From assembly GCA_000277445.1 (NCBI GenBank), contig AJWJ01000307.1:1-27407 (forward strand): DNA of 27,407 nt, given 5' to 3'. Positions 1 through 8,417 of the stretch are shown here, piece after piece (position 1 is the first letter of the stretch; the number at the start of each line of letters is the position of its first letter). The position numbers and the translations under genes are program-made. Source of the DNA: Polysphondylium violaceum. Taxonomy: Eukaryota > Evosea > Eumycetozoa > Dictyosteliales > Dictyosteliaceae. Under the pieces are notes generated by a model. It saw only the letters and a program-made list of their open reading frames with translations. It was not told where the DNA came from and searched no databases.

Positions 1-93
1 TTTTCTGCGCCTGCTTCTCTTTTTTTTTAATATTAGGTTGATATCGAGTTATTAGTTTGTGTTTGTGTTTGTGGATATCATATAATAGATAAT
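1..93 (+). promoter_or_regulatory. Upstream/5' UTR region of BOP1
   Basis: This short A+T-rich leader precedes the BOP1 start codon. It carries a T9 run near position 21-29 and a T/G-rich stretch (gtttgtgtttgtgtttgtgg) around 54-73. The start codon context, aataATGg, is typical of dictyostelid genes. The left part of the promoter lies outside the window, so no core element can be assigned with confidence. Confidence 0.4.
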
Positions 94-2677
94 ATGGCAA
101 TTGACAAGAAGCCTACAACAAAGACAACAGCTGCCAAAAAACCAGCAGTTGCAGCAGCAGCAGCTCCTGCAAAAAAGGATGAAAAGGTAGTGGCTAAAAA
201 GACACCAGTTGCTACACCAGCAGCAGCTGTTAAAGCATCAACTCCAGTTAAAGTTGCTCCAACTAAAGTAGCACCAGTTAAACCAACAACAACAGCTGTA
301 GTACAACAAAAACAACCACAAAAACAACAACCAACTAAATCAACACCTCAACCAAAGAAAGAACCAGTTATTGAAAATAAAAGAAAGACATTAGAGGAAA
401 GTGAAGATGAGGAGGAGGAGGAAGAGGATGAATTAGATTTTGGTGAAATTAGAGAAGATATTTCAGAAGATGAAGGAGATGATGAAGAAGATTTAGATCA
501 AGAAGACCAAGATGAATCTGAACAAGAATCTGAATCAAAAGTCGATCTTGATTCATTGGTTGAATATAGAAGTGATGACGAAGAAGAAGAAGAAGAAGAG
601 TCAATTAAAAGTAATACTACATCATCAAAGAGTGGTATTGATTCATCAGAAGACGAAGACACAACTGTTATTGGTAAAAAATGGACCAGCGATCCAAATC
701 AATTTTATGATGACGAAGATTCATCTGAAGATGAGGTATTTATTAGGTGTTTAGTTTATTTGTTATTAGGATTATCATTGTTAATAGTAGTTTAATCATA
801 ATATATAGTCATTGGTAAATAGAGTTGGTAATATTCCATTGGAATGGTATGAAGATTATGATCATATTGGTTATGATGTTGATGGAAACAAGATTATGAA
901 AACAGAGTCAAATAAAGATTCAATCGATAAATTCCTTGATCAAGCAGATCCCAACTTTTGGAGAACAGTGTATGACAAGGTCAACGATAAAAATGTATTA
1001 TTATCTCCAGAGGATATGGCATTGTTAAAGAACATTCAAAACCGTCAATTCCCACCCGACTATGATCCATATGAGTTTTGGTATGACCCAGGACCCAACC
1101 CCGACAGCATCCATCCCATGCACAATGCCCCAAGACCTAAACGTTCATTCTTTCCACACGGTACTGACGAGGAGCGTGAGATTCGTCGTTTGACCAAACT
1201 CATTCGTGCTGGTTGGATTACATTTGACAAGAAGGATAAAAAGACACACACCTATGACATCTGGGGCGAGGGCGCCAAGACCGACGAGGTCGAACTCAAC
1301 CAAGATAAACATAAAGCCATTACCCGTATCCCCGCCCCCAAGCAAAGATTGCCCGGTAACGTAGAGTCCTTTAATCCACCCGAAGAGTATCTTCTCACAG
1401 ACAACGAAATGAAGGCCTGGCATCTCATGGACCCACGTGAGCGTCCACACAACTTTATTCCCCAAAAATACAACTTCCTCCGTCACATCCCCACATACAA
1501 CAAGCTCATCAAAGAGCGTTTCGAACGTTGTCTCGATCTCTATCTCTGTCCACGTACAAAGAAGGTCAAGCAATTCACCAAAGACGCCAATCAATTCCTT
1601 CCCAAACTCCCCAAACCACAAGACCTCCGTCCCTTCCCCTCGCACGAAGAGATTCAATTCAACGGCCACACCGATCGTGTCCGTACCATCAGTGTCAGCC
1701 CCAATGGCCAATGGTTGGCCTCTGGTTCCAATGACAACACTGTCCGTATATGGGAAGTTTCAAGCACACGTTGTGTATACACCCTCCAAGTCGACAACGA
1801 GGTCCAATGCGTTGCATGGAATCCAAATCCCTTGTTCAACATCTTGGCCATTGCCCACAACAACAAGGTCGTCATTATCACCCCCCCACTCTATGGCCCC
1901 GCCAACCTCCAAACCGCCGACACTGAGCGTATCCTCACCAAACCCGACGCACACTCGTCCTCTAAAAACGTCGATTGGTACGCACCCTCTGACAGCGCCT
2001 CTGTCGAGAAGGGCGTTCGTCTTGAGCTCCATCTTGCATTCAAAGTTGTAAATATCACATGGCATTTCAAGGGTGACTACTTTTCCACCACCTCTCCAGA
2101 AGAGGGCAGCAAGTCTGTCAAGATCCATCATCTCTCCAAGCGAGCCTCGCAATCGCCCTTCCGTCGTTCCAAGACCCCCAACCAAGTCTCTAAATTCCAC
2201 CCCACCAAACCCATTTTCTTTGTTGCCGATCAAAACATCATTCGTGTCTATGATCTCATGAAGCAAGAGCTCATCAAAAAGCTCATCACTGGCTGTCGTT
2301 ACATCAGCTCGATCGACATCCATCCCGGCGGTGACAACGTCATCATGTCTGGCTACGATAAAAAGGTATGTTGGTTTGATTTGGATCTCTCTGTCAAGCC
2401 ATACAAAGTATTGAATTACCACAAACTCGCCGTCAGAAAGGTTATCTATCATCCAACACTCCCCCTCTTTGCCTCCTGTTCCGATGATCTCAGTATCCAC
2501 ATTTTCCACGGTATGGTCTATGACGATCTTTTACAAAATGCCTTGATTGTCCCATTGAAAATATTAAAAACCCATCAATCTGTCAACGATTTAGGTGTAC
2601 TCGACATTGCTTTCCATCCAAAACAACCTTGGATTTTTAGTTCTGGTGCTGATTCAACTATTAGATTATATATATAA
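94..2677 (+). CDS. bop1: Ribosome biogenesis protein BOP1 (Erb1 homologue), 2 exons
   Basis: Predicted 836-residue nucleolar protein of the PeBoW complex (Pes1-Bop1-WDR12), which is needed for 27S/32S pre-rRNA processing and 60S subunit assembly (family knowledge). Exons are 94-735 and 809-2677. The 73-nt intron 736-808 starts gtattt, ends tatag and is phase 0. Residues 1-90 are Lys/Ala/Pro/Thr-rich, and about 98-214 form a long Glu/Asp/Ser acidic tract. The BOP1NT domain begins at about 217 with VNRVGNIPLEWYEDYDHIGY, followed by PDYDPYEFWYDPGPNPDS and KRSFFPHG, all hallmark BOP1 sequence. WD40 repeats begin at about residue 500 (GHTDRVRTISVSPNGQ) and run to the end (SSGADSTIRLYI). The length is normal for the family. 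Codon use shifts from A/T-ending to C-ending codons inside exon 2, from roughly 1030 to 2370. An AATAAA lies 7 nt after the stop. Confidence 0.96.
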
Positions 2678-2683
2678 GTCGTA

Positions 2684-2689
2684 AATAAA
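2684..2689 (+). terminator. Poly(A) signal AATAAA of BOP1
   Basis: AATAAA lies just after the BOP1 stop codon, inside gtaaataaatac. This is the expected place and composition for a dictyostelid polyadenylation signal. The motif is common in A+T-rich DNA, so support comes from position. Confidence 0.45.
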
Positions 2690-3009
2690 TACATGAATAA
2701 TAATTTTAAATTTAATTACTATCAGTATCATTCATTGTCGTGTTGTTGTTGTTGATCATTTGTTTATTTAATAATTATTAAAAAGGCAGGTGTTGTGAGG
2801 GCATAAGAATTCCATTTTAAATTTACTTTTGACCCGCCCAACACTGTTTTTTTTTTATTTTTGGGAAATGGGCATTTTTTTTAATTTAATTTTTGTGTGG
2901 TTTACATTTTTCTATCTCATTATTACACATGTGATACAAATATTCTTTCACCCTTATTTTTCTTTTGATTTTTTTTCATTAGACTAAATACTGTGTGTTT
3001 GCTTATAAA
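2690..3009. other. Intergenic region between BOP1 and the LRR gene
   Basis: No gene is seen here. The stretch holds the BOP1 3' flank and the promoter side of the LRR gene. It has a GTT run near 2740-2752, T runs around 2847-2856 and 2874-2882, and a GC-richer patch 2785-2845 containing gtgttg and caacac arms about 45 nt apart. No TATA box could be picked out reliably. Confidence 0.4.
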
Positions 3010-5361
3010 ATGATAGAAACAAGTAATAATATGGTATTCAATAGCAACAATAGTAGTAATAGTAGTGGTGTTCATAATAATAGTAATAGTAGTAATAGTA
3101 GTAATAGCAACAACAATAACAACAACACTAGTAGTCACAGTAGAAATAGCAGTAAAGATAATAGTAAATATATGCTACTGCAACAACAACGACAGCAATA
3201 CAATATCAACCATTTACCTTTTATTTTATTAAAAAAGATATTTTCATATTGCACAAACAATGTAATATCATATTCATTTTATCAAATTACAACTGTTTGT
3301 AGACTATGGAGAAAAAAATCAATTGAAGCTATATTTCATTTAGAGTTTTGTGATAGCACTATACCAAACACACTGGATTTCTTTCCTTTTTTTTCAAATT
3401 TTACTAGTTTACAATCCTTAAAGTTTATTCAATCCACTATAAATGTTGAACAATTGGTTCTATTATTACAGTCATTGAAAAAGTTGAATGAGATTGATAT
3501 CTCTTTTTCAAAATTAAATAAATATATTAGTAATAGTAGTAATAATAGTAATAAAATAGAAGAAATAATATCACCGCCAACAACAGGTAATCAAGAGATT
3601 AAAAGTACAGCAACAGCAACAACATCAACAGATAATCATCCACTATCACCAATTAGTACAAATACAAAGACAACAACGAAAACAACAACAGATAATCAGC
3701 CTCAGGATATTTTAACATTATTAAATTGTTTTAAATCTCATCCAAGTCTCAAGGTTGTTTATTTATCATTTAATTCATTGGAAAGCAAATATGTAAATGA
3801 TTTGTTGTTATTGTCAGAGATACCATTTTATTTCAAGGTGCACTTATCATTGTTGTACACCAATGGTTTGGGAGTGGTTTGCAAGATAATGAAATCAAAT
3901 TCATCGATATTGGAATCAATCAATATATCAAAGAGTAAAATAGGTAGAGATTTAGAAAGAGTTTCAGAATTCTCTCTTGATTTACTTTTTAATCAAACTT
4001 TAAAGATTCTAGATCTCTCGCACAACCAAATCGGTGATAAGGGTGCCGAGGTGCTTGCCAATGGCATTGCAAACAATCACTCGATACAGCATTTGAATCT
4101 GTCGGTCAACGAGATTAAACAGGGCGCAGTGTATATACTCAATGCGATAAAGTTGAATAGATGTATAGTAAACTTTAACTTTTCGTGCAACCCAATCGAA
4201 GGCTGCTCCAATGCGCTGGCCGAGATGATTAGGGACAACACCACACTCACAGAACTCAATTTGTCGACGTGTAAACTATCATTTCAGAATTGTCCCCTAA
4301 TTCGTGACGCCCTCGTGCGCAATAATACACTACAGGTGCTGCTGTTGCAGAGAAACTCGATAGAGAGCATGGGATCAGAGTATATCAGCGGAGGATTGGC
4401 GTTAAATACCGCACTGCTGATTTTAAATCTTGCCTCCAACAAGTTTGGCGACGAGGGCGCAATCAAGATGTCGAGGGCAATCGCCACCAACGAGAATATC
4501 AAACTCGAGGATATATCGCTGGGCAACAATTACATCAAAGACGAGGGCGCAGCATCCTTTGCCCAGGTGATAAAGAGTAACTCGACGTGCACGACGATTG
4601 ATCTCTCGATCAATTGGATCACCAGCAGTGCCGTCAAAGAAATAGCTCAAGCATTTCTGTCGAATCCCGTCTCGTCAGTGACGTCGTTGGATCTGTCCAA
4701 CAACACCATCTGTCATCTTGGCGCGCAATACATTGGCGAAGCATTAAAGGAAAACTGCTCGCTCAACCACATCAACTTTTTCTGCAACAACCTCGATACA
4801 GTGGGTGCCGTCGAGATCTCTCACGCCATCATAAGCAACCATACACTCACCTCGATAGAGATCTCGTCCAACTTTATCGGAGACAAAGGTCTCCTCGCAC
4901 TCTCTATAGCACTCGCGAGCAACCACTCGATCACGTCCATCAGCCTGGCACAGAACCTCATCAATTTTGAAGGTGTCCAATATTTGGTGAAAATCATCAA
5001 AGAGAACCACACCATCAAGACGCTGGATCTCTCGTACAACAGAATCGAGTCCAAGGGAGCAGAGTTGTTGTCAGATCCGTTGAAAAGCAACACTACCATC
5101 ACATCACTGGATCTATCGTCCAACTCGATTGGCGACGATGGCGCTGCAGCTATTTCTCAAATATTCCCATTGAATTCCAATCTCAAGAGACTATCTTTGT
5201 ACAACAACAAAATAAGTTCATCTGGCGCTCAAGCAATCGTAGAGAATCTTGTTAAGAACCATTCACTCTATTCTGTAAATCTATTGGCCAACAAAATAGA
5301 TTCCTCCATTCTAAAACCAATTGTCAAACGTTTGGAAAACATTTTGCCTTTTCCTTCTTGA
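3010..5361 (+). CDS. F-box-like protein with 16 RI-type leucine-rich repeats
   Basis: Single-exon gene, 783 residues from the ATG at 3010. The frame is open upstream, but only from a TTG. Residues 11-60 are an Asn/Ser run typical of dictyostelid proteins. Residues about 67-115 (NHLPFILLKKIFSYCTNN, then VCRLWRKKS) fit an F-box, the module that ties substrate adaptors to SKP1/cullin ligases. A Thr/Asn-rich spacer follows. From residue 330 (TLKILDLSHNQIGDKGAEVL) to the end, 16 repeats of about 28 residues match LxxLxLSxNxIxxxGAxxLxxxL, the ribonuclease inhibitor/NLRC3 class. No NACHT, kinase, membrane segment or signal peptide is seen. A ubiquitin-ligase adaptor role is inference; the LRR assignment is firm. 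Codon composition changes sharply at the start of the repeat array. Confidence 0.88.
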   Translation: MIETSNNMVFNSNNSSNSSGVHNNSNSSNSSNSNNNNNNTSSHSRNSSKDNSKYMLLQQQRQQYNINHLPFILLKKIFSYCTNNVISYSFYQITTVCRLWRKKSIEAIFHLEFCDSTIPNTLDFFPFFSNFTSLQSLKFIQSTINVEQLVLLLQSLKKLNEIDISFSKLNKYISNSSNNSNKIEEIISPPTTGNQEIKSTATATTSTDNHPLSPISTNTKTTTKTTTDNQPQDILTLLNCFKSHPSLKVVYLSFNSLESKYVNDLLLLSEIPFYFKVHLSLLYTNGLGVVCKIMKSNSSILESINISKSKIGRDLERVSEFSLDLLFNQTLKILDLSHNQIGDKGAEVLANGIANNHSIQHLNLSVNEIKQGAVYILNAIKLNRCIVNFNFSCNPIEGCSNALAEMIRDNTTLTELNLSTCKLSFQNCPLIRDALVRNNTLQVLLLQRNSIESMGSEYISGGLALNTALLILNLASNKFGDEGAIKMSRAIATNENIKLEDISLGNNYIKDEGAASFAQVIKSNSTCTTIDLSINWITSSAVKEIAQAFLSNPVSSVTSLDLSNNTICHLGAQYIGEALKENCSLNHINFFCNNLDTVGAVEISHAIISNHTLTSIEISSNFIGDKGLLALSIALASNHSITSISLAQNLINFEGVQYLVKIIKENHTIKTLDLSYNRIESKGAELLSDPLKSNTTITSLDLSSNSIGDDGAAAISQIFPLNSNLKRLSLYNNKISSSGAQAIVENLVKNHSLYSVNLLANKIDSSILKPIVKRLENILPFPS

Positions 5362-5401
5362 TCAATCTTTTCTTTTTGTAAATAGTAGCTTTGTAAATAA
5401 T

Positions 5402-5407
5402 AATAAA
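5402..5407 (+). terminator. Poly(A) signal AATAAA of the LRR gene
   Basis: AATAAA lies about 40 nt after the LRR stop codon, in an A+T-rich 3' flank. Confidence 0.4.
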
Positions 5408-5629
5408 CATTTTTTGATATATATGTTGTATATCATTAATTGTACAAAATTAGAGAAATGATTGATTAAAACTAAATAATCGATTAATAATTGTCTATTT
5501 AATATTATTATTGAAATGGCAATGTTTATGACCAATCACAATTTTATTAAAAATAACAAATATAACAACAAGTTGGAGGAGAGTAATAAGTGTTGATCTC
5601 AAAATTAATAGGGATTGATCCATATAGAA

Positions 5630-5696
5630 AACCCCTGCAAAATCAACACTATTGTTGGTAATGTCAGTTACATTACTTGTTGATTTTGCAGGGGTT
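5630..5696. repeat. Perfect 19-bp inverted repeat with nested 6-bp stem
   Basis: Arm 5630-5648 (aacccctgcaaaatcaaca) is the exact reverse complement of 5678-5696. The 29-nt spacer itself contains gtaatg (5658-5663) and cattac (5671-5676), another perfect stem. The 3' half of the left arm (atcaacac, 5642-5649) can also pair with gtgttgat at 5590-5597, so two mutually exclusive folds exist. The G+C content of the arms stands out from the flanks. It could be a small RNA, a MITE remnant or a deletion scar. Confidence 0.8.
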
Positions 5697-5721
5697 GATG
5701 AAGAAATGTTGATGAAGAAAT
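5694..5721. repeat. Two tandem copies of a 14-bp unit
   Basis: gttgatgaagaaat is repeated exactly twice, at 5694-5707 and 5708-5721, immediately after the right arm of the 19-bp inverted repeat and overlapping its last 3 bases. Confidence 0.85.
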
Positions 5722-6174
5722 GTGATTTGGAACAATTGTACGAGAATCTGTCAATAATACATTTCTACACAAAGCTAGAACTTTCTGCATGCTATGCACT
5801 CCTTTATGCAATGCTTATGTCAAGAAGTATAAAATATTTATTTCTTAGTTTTGAGCTAAACAGAGTCTTTGTACCTTGTCACTCGGGAGAATATGTCCAC
5901 CTGAAGAATCTTAAGTGCAGTTCCAAAAACTTTATTCTACCCCAGGTTTAATTGGATTAAAAGGATAAAGTTTTCTACTAATAGGTATAAAAAGATTTAT
6001 CTCTGTTATGTAATTTTTTTTTATTTTATAATTTCGATAATACATTATGTTGTATATCATTCATTGTATAAATGCTACACTATTGAATCATACAGAGTAA
6101 AAGGAGAAATGATTATAATCAATTATTAAAGATTGTTTTATTATTGATATGGTGATGTTGATGACAATTTTTTT

Positions 6175-7664
6175 TTAAAACAACAAAGATAATAAAAAGA
6201 ATGACAAACCAATGACATAAAAAGATATAGTGGAAAAAGGTGTATTATTTTTATAACCTGAAGATATTTGTGGTGGACAAATAAAGTTGTGTGAAGGGGT
6301 TGTTGAGAATATACAATCTTGGACTGGACAATAGTATCCATTGTTTGTAATAGTATCAACTGCTTGAATATCAACAGTAGAGTTCCTACATAAAAAGGTT
6401 GAACCATTGCTGCCCTGGTTGTCATTGTGTGGGGAATCGGTGAGGTTATACCAAGAGGCTATTGAATAAATGGCGCCACCTTCATGTGAAATGTTGTCAG
6501 AGAATGAACTATGGTCGATGTAAACTTTGGTGCCTTGTGAAAAAATAGCCCCACCTGCATTTAATGCTATGTTTGAATCAAATACACATTTTCTTATAGA
6601 CATTGAGCCCCCATAGAGAGAGAGAGCGCCACCTGTTCCATTGCTGAAAATAGTATAGTCAATGTCAAAACCTTCACCTGAGGCACTATTGGAATCAAAA
6701 ATAGAATTTTGGATGATGTTATTATCTTTTGTCTCTGACTGATGAAAATGATAAATAGCACCACCCTGTCCAGGAGTTCGATTGTGAGTAAATTTTGATC
6801 CATCTACAAGTATTGAACTAGACATAGAAGTATCTTGAAAGATATAGAGTACACCAGCTTGAATACCACTATTGTAGGTAAATGTACTCTTTAAAATAGA
6901 TACATTACTTGAAGAAGTGCGAATTGGTGCATAGTCTGCATGAGAATCTGTCAATAATAGATTTCTAAATACAACATTAGAGCCCACTACTGAGAATGCA
7001 GCCATACTATACACTTGAGAGACAGTAACATTTTCAATCAAGGCAGAGCAGTCTACCACTTCAATTGCATATGAGTATGAAGAGATACGAATTGCACTTA
7101 TGAGAGAGTTCATAAATAGAATGATCCACCAACTGTACGCACCAATCCACCAAATGTTGTTGAGTTTGTAAATACACAATTCAAGAAACTAACATCAGCT
7201 CCATAATTAGAGTAAATGATATAAGAACTATTCACAAATGTGATTTTGCTAATGATGATTTCCAAACGATAGTCGCTTGGCTGAACGTATGGAAAAAAGG
7301 GATTGCTGTCCGTAGAGTCTGTTAGAATAACATTTTCACTTCTTTGTGAATAAGAAGACACGGTAAGAGATCGTAAATAGATTGTATCTCTAACACCCCA
7401 ACCACCAGGAAAACCATTCTCTCCAGCTTTATAAGTCCCATCAACCAACGATAAAGTAAGAGCAGTGGAATTGGTACCATCAGTTTGATGAGAATAGGAT
7501 CGATATGCCAGTAAAAAAGTTTTACATGAATTATTAAGAGTTGTTCCACACTTTGGATCTACACTCTTACTTGATGGGTCGACATAGAGTGTCAAAGAGT
7601 TCACTGAATAGACACAATTACAAATAAATATTACGAAAAATAACAAAGAAAAAATAGATTTCAT
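6175..7664 (-). CDS. Secreted/surface right-handed beta-helix protein, frame-broken
   Basis: Starts at the ATG complementary to 7662-7664 with a clear signal peptide (MKSIFSLLFFVIFICNCVYS), then LTLYVDPSSKSVDPKCGT, a start seen in large dictyostelid families of beta-helix (pectin-lyase-fold/Pmp-like) proteins. The body has repeated units such as SIFDSNSAS, GGALSLYGG, CVFDSNIALNAGGAIFSQG and SSFSDN..HEGGAIYS, with many NxS/T glycosylation sites. The C-terminus ends in a hydrophobic segment (ISFYVIGLSFFLLSLLF), so a membrane-anchored surface protein is likely. The frame is interrupted near 7112-7120: the first part ends GGSFYL-stop and the rest continues one frame over from NSLISAIRIS. No intron donor/acceptor pair explains this; a single base missing from the TTT run would. 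It is either a sequence error or a young pseudogene. Full length would be about 496 residues. Catalytic pectinase residues are not recognisable. Confidence 0.75.
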
Positions 7665-8417
7665 TTTGTGTTTGTTGTACACAATTAATTAAAATAAAAT
7701 AAGATATGAATTTTCATTAGCGCAGTAAAGAATATTTATGGTCATGATTTTATGAGGCTACGTCAATTGGTATGGCTTGGGAACTAAAGATCTATGGACA
7801 ACACTGCACAGATTCTCTGAATGCCCGAAAAAAAGTCAGTAAGTTCTTTGTCCCAAGATTCATGTCAAAAAAAAAATTAATTTTTAATTTTTTAAAATCT
7901 GTGTTGTGGCCTGTGCAGAATTTATCCACCCATGGATGATTCAATTTTGGGTAGAATAAAATTATAGCTAAAATGATAAAACTGTCCACTATCTTTTTTT
8001 TAGACGATTTTGGTCTCCTTATTTCAACTTAAGAAAAATATAACGATTCTCGAGGAAAAAAAGAGGGAGGAAATATTCCATTGGATTTCCATTGGATTTT
8101 AAGCTTAACTTGAGAAACAAAAATGAAAAAAAAATTTAAATAACATTACATTTTAGCTTTTTCCTCTATTGGGTTATAAGACAGTAAAGATTTAAAATAA
8201 TTATATCTCATTTTTGTACTATAGTACTAGTAACAAAATGAGTAATATTTTGGCCTAATAGGAATAACATACTTTATTTAGTCTCATTTTTGTGAAATAT
8301 AGGTATATTTTGTGAGATTCAAATTTTGATACCTCTCAAAAAACTTTTTTTTTTTTCTAAAGATCAGATTTTTTTTTTTAATTAATTTTATTGTTTGCGA
8401 ATGATAATTGGTTAAGA
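7665..8417. other. Divergent intergenic region, beta-helix gene / INTS8
   Basis: No convincing gene is seen. The stretch contains A+T-rich promoter DNA for both flanking genes. It has an imperfect inverted repeat with short arms near 7798-7815 and 7890-7905 (acaacac..acagatt and aatctgt.gttgt), a direct repeat of ccattggattt near 8078-8100, and ctcatttttgt occurring near 8207 and 8281, the first followed by the near-complement acaaaatgag. There is a T-rich run at 8347-8356. None of these is a recognised element. Confidence 0.35.

Larger units (their letters stand above)
5420..5770 (-). pseudogene. Decayed duplicate of the adjacent beta-helix gene
   Basis: Two blocks resemble the neighbouring gene at 6175-7664 and its 3' flank. 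Positions about 5430-5575 align by eye with about 6048-6200: both have ttgtatatcatt, then (a/g)gagaaatgatt, then ttattattga.atgg..atgtt.atgac, then aaa.aacaaa.ataa. Positions 5742-5767 match 6942-6967 with a single mismatch over 26 nt, in the same orientation. On the minus strand the first block reads into a hydrophobic Leu-rich tail (LLLYLLFL) like the true gene's C-terminal membrane segment. No long open frame remains. The sequence between the blocks is unrelated and includes an inverted repeat. The order of the blocks fits a duplicate with a large internal deletion. Confidence 0.5.

Noticed and set aside
1145-2509. Long minus-strand open frames opposite BOP1 (188 and 249 codons)
   Set aside because: They are antisense shadows of the C-rich BOP1 coding region and have no domain. 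The plus-strand protein is unambiguous.
4284-5123. Antisense and alternative-frame open frames over the LRR array
   Set aside because: They arise from the periodic LRR coding sequence and do not extend past it.
5661-5951. Open frame of 96 codons on the plus strand
   Set aside because: It begins inside the loop of the 19-bp inverted repeat, overlaps the sequence matching the minus-strand beta-helix gene, and shows no recognisable domain.
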